Assembly (NCBI GenBank): GCA_024231375.1
Contig: JAAEQP010000767.1
Coordinates: 1 to 22,732, forward strand
Length of the DNA: 22,732 nt
Origin: a bacterium
GTDB lineage: Bacteria > Hydrogenedentota > Hydrogenedentia > Hydrogenedentiales > SLHB01
Direction of reading: 5' to 3'
Part shown: positions 16,863-22,732 of the stretch, piece after piece
Numbering within the stretch: position 1 is the stretch's first letter
Layout of the letters: every line of letters starts with the position of its first letter
Translations under genes and position numbers: made by a program
The notes under the pieces: generated by a model
The model's database searches: none
Told to the model about the DNA's origin: nothing
The model's input: only the letters and a program-made list of their open reading frames with translations

Positions 16863-17876
16863 TCAGCTCTGTTGCGTAAGCCGCGCCAAGGCATCGAGCT
16901 TGGCCTTGGCATTTCCCGAATCGATCGAAGCCGCTGCCTGCTCGAGGGCGGCTTTCCAGTCCGAAGAGTCTCCCGCGGCCAAAATGCCGGCCGCGGCGTT
17001 AAGCAACACGACGTCGCGCCGGGGGCCGCTGTCGCCATCCAGCACGCTCCGAAGAATCGACGCATTCTCTTCCGCTTCGCCCCCGGCCAGTGTCGCCGCA
17101 TCCGCCGGCGTCAATCCCAATTCCTCCGGGGAAATCTCGTAAGTGCGCACCGAACCGTTCATGGTTTCGGCCACAATTGAGGGACCCGTCAACGTCAACT
17201 CATCCAGCCCGTCGCCGCCTGCCACCACGTAGGCATGACGTGTGCCCAGCTTCGCCAGCACACCCGCAATAGGCTCCGTAAGGGAGGCATCGAATATGCC
17301 CATCACCTGACCGCATGCGCCTGCCGGGTTGGTCAGCGGGCCGAGGATATTGAATACAGTCCGCGTTCCCAGTTCTTTGCGCACGCCCGCCACATGCTTC
17401 ATCGCACCGTGCAGCGCGCGCGCAAAGAGGAACCCAATCCCGATCTCGTCGATACACCGTCCTACAAGCTCCGGACCGACGTCGATGTTGACGCCCAGGG
17501 CTTCCAACACATCCGCGCTGCCGCACTTGCTGGAGGCGCTACGGTTGCCGTGTTTTGCCACGGCAACGTCCGCGCCCGCCACGACAAAGGCTGCCGCGGT
17601 CGAAATGTTGAACGTGCCCGAGTGGTCGCCGCCGGTGCCGCACGTGTCCACGAGTGGACTACGGTTCGTCTCGATTCGGGTCGCCATGCTGCGCATGGTT
17701 TCAGCGAATCCGGCTATCTCGTCAACCGTTTCACCCTTTACGCGAAGCGCCGCCAGCAGGGCGCCCATCTGGGCCTGGGTGGCCTCGCCACGCATCAAAT
17801 CCTGCATCGCCCCGGCTGCCTGTTCGCGGGTCAGGTCGTTGCCCCCGACCAGAGCCCCAATTGCCTCCGTAATCAT
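16863..17876 (-). CDS. trpD: Anthranilate phosphoribosyltransferase
   Basis: A 337-aa transferase that joins anthranilate to PRPP, the first step of tryptophan synthesis after anthranilate synthase. The PRPP-binding GTGGD (residues 80-84), the KHGNRSASSKCGSAD block (108-122) and the FNILGPLTNPA motif are canonical. The ATG at 17876 is chosen because GGGAG lies at the right distance and the N-terminus then fits the family; in-frame starts at 17891 and 17915 exist. It is not fused to a TrpG domain. It is the first gene of the long - strand unit, behind a sigma70-like promoter. Confidence 0.96.
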   Translation of the reverse strand: MITEAIGALVGGNDLTREQAAGAMQDLMRGEATQAQMGALLAALRVKGETVDEIAGFAETMRSMATRIETNRSPLVDTCGTGGDHSGTFNISTAAAFVVAGADVAVAKHGNRSASSKCGSADVLEALGVNIDVGPELVGRCIDEIGIGFLFARALHGAMKHVAGVRKELGTRTVFNILGPLTNPAGACGQVMGIFDASLTEPIAGVLAKLGTRHAYVVAGGDGLDELTLTGPSIVAETMNGSVRTYEISPEELGLTPADAATLAGGEAEENASILRSVLDGDSGPRRDVVLLNAAAGILAAGDSSDWKAALEQAAASIDSGNAKAKLDALARLTQQS

Positions 17877-17927
17877 GAGTTCGCTCCCCATTGTAGATGT
17901 GATCGCTCCCTCCACGATGAAGGCGGC

Positions 17928-17957
17928 ACTGTATCAATCGCAGCGTCCGCAAGTCAA
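17928..17957 (-). promoter_or_regulatory. Putative sigma70-type promoter of the trpDCFBA unit
   Basis: On the - strand TTGACT (17957-17952) and TACAGT (17933-17928) are separated by 18 bases, giving five and four matches to the -35 and -10 consensus. Transcription would start near 17920, leaving a leader of only about 45 nt before the trpD ATG. That is too short for a classical leader peptide and attenuator or for a tandem T-box, and I see neither. The promoter is placed between the mgtE stop and trpD. Prediction only. Confidence 0.45.
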
Positions 17958-17994
17958 CGGACCACGCGTCACGGACGACGTGTCAGGAAACGCC

Positions 17995-19353
17995 TCAGGC
18001 GAGCACGATCGCCGCCATGCTGAGCATGAGAAAGAACCCGCACATGTCGGCCAGCGTGGTCACGGCGAGAGGCGCAGCCAGCGCGGGATCGGCGTGAACA
18101 CGGCGCAGCACCAGAGGGATCAGACCGCCCAGGCTCAGGGCGACCACGCTGTTGATGGCAAGCGCGCTGCCCACGACCAGCGAGAACATGGGATTCTGCA
18201 GCCACACATACGACACGACCGCGATCAACCCCCCGATGGCAAGACCGTTGAGCACCCCAACCTGGGCTTCCTTTATGAACACCCGGACATAATCCTCGGG
18301 TTTGATCAACCCCAGCGACATCTCGCGAATACTCACGGCGACGGCCTGGTTGCCGGAACAACCGCTCATGTTGCCAATCACCGGAATGAAGAAGGCCAAC
18401 TCGATGAAGGCATCCATCGTCTCGCGGTAGAACATGATGATGCTGGCTGCGCACAGGCTCAATCCGAGGTTCAACACCAGCCACATCAATCGCCGGAAGG
18501 CGCGCGAGGTCACGGGCATGCTGCGCAACTCTTCGCCGCTGATAATACCGCCGAACCGCATGAGGGCCTCTTCGGCACGCTCGCCCTGGGCCTCTTCCAC
18601 GTCGGATCGCCGGACCACGCCCACAAGGGTCCCTTGCTCGTTCGTGACGGGCAATCCCACAAACGTGTACCGTTCGAAGACGTGGTCGAGTTCGTCCAGC
18701 TCCGTGCTTGCCAAGGCGTACAGCGGATTGGGAATCATGATCTTCGGCAAGGGTAGGTCGCCGGGGGACAGGACGAGGTCACGCAGCCGGACGACGCCTA
18801 CCAGACGCTCTTCTTCAGACAAGACGTAGACGTACTGCACGCCGTAGTCGGAATACATCTCCGCGTTCTTACGCAGGTCCTGGAGCACGTCGCGCACGGT
18901 CATGCTCATCGGGTAGGCCACGAATTCCGTGACCATCAGGCCGCCTGCCGTGTCGGGCGGGTAGGTCAGGAGCGTGCGTGCGTCCTCGGCCTCTTCGGGG
19001 TCCATCTCCCGCAGAATGGCCTCGACCTCATCCGAGTCGAGTTCGCCGAGCACGTCGGCCCGCTCGTCGCTCTCCATCTCGTCCACGATCGCGGCGGCTT
19101 GAGGCGGAGCAAGTTCTTCAAGGAGATCGGCGCCCTGGGCGTCGGAAAGCTCCTCGAGGAGGTCGGCGGCGTCTTCGGGGTTGAGCAGGGTGAGCACGGC
19201 CGTTCGCGACGGGTCGTCGAGGCGGGAGAGGGCGCGTGCCAACTCGGCCGGGGATATGGTGTCGAGAAAGGTGTCGAGGTCCGCCGGACTACCGCCGGAC
19301 TCCACGATAGCCGTGATCTCTTCCCAGGATTCCCTGCGGCTTTCGTCGGACAT
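17995..19353 (-). CDS. mgtE: MgtE-type magnesium transporter/channel
   Basis: A 452-aa inner-membrane Mg2+ channel. Residues 1-135 are the acidic alpha-superhelical MgtE_N domain (LLNPEDAADLLEEL and similar repeats), residues 138-255 are two CBS domains that sense Mg2+, and residues 288-452 are the five-helix pore. The pore signature is recognisable as PVIGNMSGCSGNQ (usually GGNAGTQ-like), and Asp436 in TTLADMCGF matches the conserved pore aspartate. The ATG at 19353 with GGGGAG eight bases upstream gives the family length; the open frame extends 43 codons further with no resemblance to the family. The gene lies 79 nt before the trp promoter region and could read through into it. I see no M-box-like leader in the 300 nt upstream. 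Confidence 0.95.
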   Translation of the reverse strand: MSDESRRESWEEITAIVESGGSPADLDTFLDTISPAELARALSRLDDPSRTAVLTLLNPEDAADLLEELSDAQGADLLEELAPPQAAAIVDEMESDERADVLGELDSDEVEAILREMDPEEAEDARTLLTYPPDTAGGLMVTEFVAYPMSMTVRDVLQDLRKNAEMYSDYGVQYVYVLSEEERLVGVVRLRDLVLSPGDLPLPKIMIPNPLYALASTELDELDHVFERYTFVGLPVTNEQGTLVGVVRRSDVEEAQGERAEEALMRFGGIISGEELRSMPVTSRAFRRLMWLVLNLGLSLCAASIIMFYRETMDAFIELAFFIPVIGNMSGCSGNQAVAVSIREMSLGLIKPEDYVRVFIKEAQVGVLNGLAIGGLIAVVSYVWLQNPMFSLVVGSALAINSVVALSLGGLIPLVLRRVHADPALAAPLAVTTLADMCGFFLMLSMAAIVLA

Positions 19354-19661
19354 TTTCGTTTCTCCCCTAACCACGGCGGACCAAGCATCAAACGACCTAG
19401 AGTGTATCAAAATCCGGCCCGGCCGTTCGAGGGTCATGTCGGTTCTGTCGGTCCCCTCGGTACAGTGTGATTCGCCGCACATGCACCCAGCATTCTGGTT
19501 GACAAAGAACCCCGATAAGGAATAAACCTACTGCCTCGGCGTGTCGATGCTTTCGGAGGCCCGGAAGCGGAGGGGCGCCCCATGTTGTGTATACTGGACC
19601 AGTCGACGCTACGTCGATTGAGAATAGGTGCGGTGCGTAAGCGACCTGGGAGTCAAGTGTC
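19354..19661. promoter_or_regulatory. Divergent intergenic region between mgtE and the acyl-CoA ligase
   Basis: This 308-base region must carry promoters in both directions. On the + strand, TTGACA at 19499-19504 is followed 16 bases later by AATAAA, and a separate TATACT at 19590-19595 could be a -10 box without a good -35. ACTGGACCAGT at 19593-19603 is a perfect 11-base dyad overlapping the likely start-site area of TATACT and could be an operator. I see no riboswitch-like structure or small gene here. Start sites are guesses. Confidence 0.35.
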
Positions 19662-21206
19662 ATGAGCCTCAATCTCGCCCACTTCATCGAGATCTCCGCC
19701 GAATCCAGGCCGGACAAGATCGCCGTCAAACTGGACGACTACGAACTCAGCTACGCCGAGGTCAACGCCTTCGCGAAGCGGATCGCGAACGTGTTGGCGG
19801 ATCTCGGGGTCGAGAAGGGCGACAAGGTCGCCATGATGATTCCCAACACCCCGCACTTCCCCGTCCTGTACTACGCCATCCTCAACGTCGGCGCGACGGT
19901 AGTGCCAGTTAATGTCTTACTGAAGGCGCACGAAATTCAATACTGCCTGGAGGATTCGGATGCCAAGGTGTTCTTTGCCTGGCGCCTGTTCTATGAGGAT
20001 GCGCGGCACGCCTTCGAAGAAACAGACACGTGCCACCGTCTTATTGTGGTGACCACGCCCGATGACCACGAGCAGCCCCCCGTGGGCGAACTCCTCATGC
20101 CCCTCGTCATGGATGCGTCCCACGAGTTCGAGATGGTGGAGACCATGCCCGACGATACGGCCGTCATTCTCTACACATCGGGAACGACGGGGCATCCAAA
20201 AGGCGCCGAACTTACGCACTTCAACATGTTCTTCAACGCCTACTACGTTCAGCAGAACGTGATTCGCGTGGGCGATAGCGACGTGGTCCTGGGCGTACTG
20301 CCGCTGTTCCACTCCTTCGGGCAGACGTGCATCATGAACGCTTCGCTGATGACGGGCGCAACCGTCACACTGGTGCCGGCGTTCCACACCGACAAGGTCA
20401 TGGAGGTGCTGCAACGCGACAAAGTGACGGTGATCGCCATGGTGCCGACCATGTATTTCTTCCTGCTCAACATGGAAGACAGCGACCAGTACGATCTTTC
20501 GAGGATTCGTATGGCCGTGTCTGGCGGCGCCGCCCTCCCTGTGGAGATACTGAAGGAATTTGAAGACCGCTACGGCGTGCGCATCCTGGAAGGCTACGGC
20601 CTGTCGGAGACCAGCCCCGTCGCATCGTTCAACATCACCGACCGACCCAGCAAGCCCGGGTCCATCGGCCTGCCCATCTGGGGCTGCGAGATGAAGATTA
20701 TGCGCGAAGACGGTTCCTTCGCCCAGATCGGCGAAGTGGGGGAGATCGTCGTTCGTGGACACAACGTCATGAAGGCGTACTACAAGAAGCCCGTGGCCAC
20801 GGAAGAGTCCATCGTCAACGGATGGTTCCACACCGGCGACATGGCCCACGTCGATGATGAGGGCTACTTCTTCATTGTCGACCGCAAGAAGGACATCATC
20901 ATCCGCGGTGGTATGAACATCTACCCCCGCGAAATCGAAGAAATGCTCTACAGCCATCCCGCCGTGCTCGAAGCCGCGGTGGTGGGCATGCCAGACCGTG
21001 CCCGCGGCGAAGAAGTGAAGGCCTACGTATCCCTCCGCGAAGGCCAGACCGCCGAACCCGAAGCGCTCATCGAATACTGCAGCGAGCGCTTGGCCCGCTA
21101 TAAAGTCCCAAAGGAACTCGAGATCCTGCCGTCCCTGCCCAAAGGCCCTACCGGCAAGATTCTCAAGCGGGAGTTGCGCGACCGGCTGACGGCGGAAATG
21201 GGATAG
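19662..21206 (+). CDS. AMP-forming long-chain fatty-acid-CoA ligase
   Basis: A 514-aa member of the acyl-adenylate-forming superfamily, of the FadD-like type that activates fatty acids to acyl-CoA through an acyl-AMP intermediate. The ATP-binding P-loop is at 171-181 (YTSGTTGHPKG); the EGYGLSETSPV motif, the HTGDMAHVDDEGYFFIVDRKKDII hinge region and the catalytic Lys499 (PTGKILKREL) are all present. There is no signal peptide or transmembrane segment. The ATG at 19662 has GGGAG nine bases upstream. The chain length of the substrate cannot be read from the sequence. No other beta-oxidation genes lie nearby. Confidence 0.92.
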   Translation: MSLNLAHFIEISAESRPDKIAVKLDDYELSYAEVNAFAKRIANVLADLGVEKGDKVAMMIPNTPHFPVLYYAILNVGATVVPVNVLLKAHEIQYCLEDSDAKVFFAWRLFYEDARHAFEETDTCHRLIVVTTPDDHEQPPVGELLMPLVMDASHEFEMVETMPDDTAVILYTSGTTGHPKGAELTHFNMFFNAYYVQQNVIRVGDSDVVLGVLPLFHSFGQTCIMNASLMTGATVTLVPAFHTDKVMEVLQRDKVTVIAMVPTMYFFLLNMEDSDQYDLSRIRMAVSGGAALPVEILKEFEDRYGVRILEGYGLSETSPVASFNITDRPSKPGSIGLPIWGCEMKIMREDGSFAQIGEVGEIVVRGHNVMKAYYKKPVATEESIVNGWFHTGDMAHVDDEGYFFIVDRKKDIIIRGGMNIYPREIEEMLYSHPAVLEAAVVGMPDRARGEEVKAYVSLREGQTAEPEALIEYCSERLARYKVPKELEILPSLPKGPTGKILKRELRDRLTAEMG

Positions 21207-21306
21207 CACCCAGCCCGCCCATCGCGTTCTCCTGGCTTCTCCGCCCCTTCTGCCGCCGTGCCTTTGCCCTAGCGCACGCGTGGACTTGTGATGTACTATC
21301 TCGACC

Positions 21307-21369
21307 ATGATGATGCCCGGTAGCACGACGTGGACGTACAGCTACGACGGGTACGGGGTGTCGGTATAG
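21307..21369 (+). pseudogene. Short RHS/YD-repeat remnant
   Basis: Twenty codons from the ATG at 21307 encode TTWTYSYDGYG, which is YD-repeat-like, then end at a TAG just before the inverted-repeat element. Upstream the frame meets a stop at 21289 and the DNA is not RHS-like. The frame differs from that of the downstream RHS gene. It looks like the leftover of a YD repeat cut off by the inserted element and by loss of the 5' part of the gene. Confidence 0.5.
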
Positions 21370-21382
21370 ATCCTGCGTTCGG

Positions 21383-21525
21383 TTTGGAGTGCGTCATCAC
21401 GATGACGCTTTGGCTTCGGTGCATCACGATGCACCGGTCCGGACCGAATTGAGAGGCCCATCGCGTGATAGAGCCCCCATCGTGATGGGGGCGGGAAAAG
21501 CGTCATCGTGATGACGCACTCCAAA
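21383..21525. repeat. 143-bp symmetric inverted-repeat element with four CATCRYGATG hairpins
   Basis: The ends, 21383-21411 and 21497-21525, are perfect 29-base inverted repeats. Each contains a hairpin (21391-21408, GCGTCATCACGATGACGC, and its complement at 21500-21517). Two inner hairpins lie between them: 21417-21436 (CGGTGCATCACGATGCACCG) and 21473-21492 (GCCCCCATCGTGATGGGGGC). All four share the core CATCACGATG or its complement, while the outer stem pairs differ yet stay complementary. A further 12-base palindrome, CGGTCCGGACCG, is at 21435-21446. No transposase is encoded. It resembles a miniature mobile element or REP-like cassette placed within an RHS gene. Confidence 0.75.
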
Positions 21526-21544
21526 AAGGACGGACGGCGGGTCG

Positions 21545-22723
21545 TTGGTGGACCAGTACACGTACACCTACGATGCGGGCGACAACATGGTGAGCAAAGC
21601 CGTGTATGACGCGGGCACGAGCACGACGGACACGACCACGTACACGTGCAACGACGCCAACGAGATGACGGCCTTGGTCAACGGCGGCACGACGGTCAGC
21701 TACGGCTACGACCCCATCGGCCGCGTCACGTCCAAGTCCGACGGCACGTACACCGCCACGTACGGGTACGGGCCGGCGGGCATGTTGTCCACGGTCACGT
21801 CCGACTTCCCCGACGAGGGCAACGTGAGCTACACCACCGGCGCGAACGGCCGCCGCCGCCAACGCACGGATAGTTCGGGCACGACCCAGTACAAGTGGCA
21901 CGGGTGGAGCGTCCTGCACGAGGAAGATGGTAGCGGCACGCTGCAACGCACGTATGTGGGACACACCTTGGCCCACGTCGACGGCACCAACCCGGCCCTC
22001 GGCGCGTACAAGTACTACTATCACGATCATCTAGGGTCCACACGCCGGTTGCGCGCCCAGGACAAGACCTCCATTGCCAAGTACGAGTACACGCCGTATG
22101 GCGAGATCTACGCATCGTCCGGCACCACTTCCGCGACCACGCACACCTATGCTATGCTCGCTTGGGACGACGCGGCACAGATGTATTTCGCGCCGTTCAG
22201 GTACTACATGCCCGAGGCGGGAAGATGGGTTGAGAGGGATCCGCTGGGTATGGTGGATGGGCCGAACACCTACTTCTACTCCGGCGATGCACCGACGATC
22301 TTCACAGACCCGATGGGGCTCGACATTGTACGTTGTCCGTCCTTCTCCTCGTTGATGGACGATTTCGGGAGTTTCCTCGGTGATTACTTTGCTGCGGCGC
22401 CTGGGGTCTACGCCGATGCCGCAGTTCATACGGGAGAGACCGCCCTCGTGGTTGCGACAGACCCATATGTGTTGGCTACGGCGTCAGTTGCGTTTGGCAT
22501 AGCTTCCGTAGGCGCTTCGACACCAGCGCAGGCTGTCGGGTATGGAGTTCTCGGCGCCACAGCTGACTTCACGGCGGCGTACACGCAACGTGATCCGAGT
22601 CAGGCCGCCCCGACTATGATTGGACTTTCTACGGCGGCCACAACGGGCAAATGCGCCGCTGGCGGCAAAGTGAGCCTAGGATTGTCCGTGTTGAACTGGT
22701 TCAGGAGTCTTTTCGGTGAGTGA
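21545..22723 (+). CDS. RHS/YD-repeat protein, 3' part with variable C-terminal tip (5'-truncated)
   Basis: The 392-residue frame, from a TTG at 21545, is the end of an RHS protein, a family that forms large shells around a C-terminal toxin or effector. YD repeats (YTYTYDAGDNM, VSYGYDPIGRVTSK, ATYGYGPAGML) are followed by the core motifs YYHDHLGSTRRL, YEYTPYGE and the family-ending block RYYMPEAGRWVERDPLG, closing at DPMGL (255-259). The last 133 residues are a tip I do not recognise, with two hydrophobic stretches at about 298-325 and 330-345. The normal thousand or more upstream residues and any export signal are missing, and there is no clear ribosome site, so this may be a silent tip cassette or a decaying gene. 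Any immunity gene would lie beyond the window. Confidence 0.75.
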   Translation: MVDQYTYTYDAGDNMVSKAVYDAGTSTTDTTTYTCNDANEMTALVNGGTTVSYGYDPIGRVTSKSDGTYTATYGYGPAGMLSTVTSDFPDEGNVSYTTGANGRRRQRTDSSGTTQYKWHGWSVLHEEDGSGTLQRTYVGHTLAHVDGTNPALGAYKYYYHDHLGSTRRLRAQDKTSIAKYEYTPYGEIYASSGTTSATTHTYAMLAWDDAAQMYFAPFRYYMPEAGRWVERDPLGMVDGPNTYFYSGDAPTIFTDPMGLDIVRCPSFSSLMDDFGSFLGDYFAAAPGVYADAAVHTGETALVVATDPYVLATASVAFGIASVGASTPAQAVGYGVLGATADFTAAYTQRDPSQAAPTMIGLSTAATTGKCAAGGKVSLGLSVLNWFRSLFGE

Positions 22724-22732
22724 CTTTCCTCC

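Noticed and set aside
17877..17994. trp leader peptide and attenuator upstream of trpD
   Set aside because: No short frame with tandem Trp codons and no terminator/antiterminator pair could be found in the short leader.
19354..19500. M-box (ykoK) magnesium riboswitch in front of mgtE
   Set aside because: The region has a few GC-rich hairpin possibilities but none of the conserved blocks I would expect.
19917..21326. 469-codon - strand open frame antisense to the acyl-CoA ligase
   Set aside because: The + strand frame has all ligase motifs; the antisense product is His/Val-rich with no recognisable domain.
21342..21524. 60-codon - strand open frame over the inverted-repeat element
   Set aside because: Its sequence is a translation of the palindromes; a non-coding repeat explains it better.

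Overview
The window is a GC-rich bacterial chromosome segment with Gram-negative-style content: a type IV prepilin peptidase, an ECF sigma/FecR-like anti-sigma pair, an RHS/YD-repeat protein and a large secreted protein of uncertain function. It looks like an uncultivated lineage of the Planctomycetota/Hydrogenedentota kind. That placement is an impression from gene content and style, not something the sequence proves. I saw no tRNA, rRNA, CRISPR array or transposase.

Layout. The left part (1-5472, + strand) starts with a dispersed-type palindromic repeat, then a secreted 848-aa protein, then an orphan membrane histidine kinase with four PAS domains. The middle (about 5680-17960, - strand) reads as one long transcription unit. 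It runs from a sigma70-like promoter upstream of trpD through trpD-trpC-trpF-trpB-trpA, pmbA, a prepilin peptidase, aroC, an MBL-fold hydrolase and manA, and then an ECF sigma factor with its zinc-finger/FecR anti-sigma factor. It ends at a strong terminator hairpin with a UUCG loop. Several junctions overlap or nearly touch (GTGA, ATGA and TAATG types, plus a 22-nt and a 56-nt overlap). The sigma pair is set off by a 110-nt gap holding a nine-G run and two dyads, so it may also have its own promoter. Upstream of the trp genes lies mgtE (- strand), followed by a divergent intergenic region and an AMP-forming acyl-CoA ligase (+ strand).

The right end (21207-22732) is accessory DNA. It holds a 20-codon RHS-like scrap, a symmetric 143-bp inverted-repeat element built from four hairpin units sharing a CATCRYGATG core, and then the 3' end of an RHS gene with a 133-residue tip I do not recognise.

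Functionally, the trp genes convert anthranilate to tryptophan, and aroC makes the chorismate that feeds the pathway. trpE and trpG are absent, so anthranilate synthase must be encoded elsewhere. The most unusual items are the symmetric palindrome array inside the broken RHS locus, the RHS tip, the secreted first protein, and the cysteine-bearing C-terminal domain of the anti-sigma factor.
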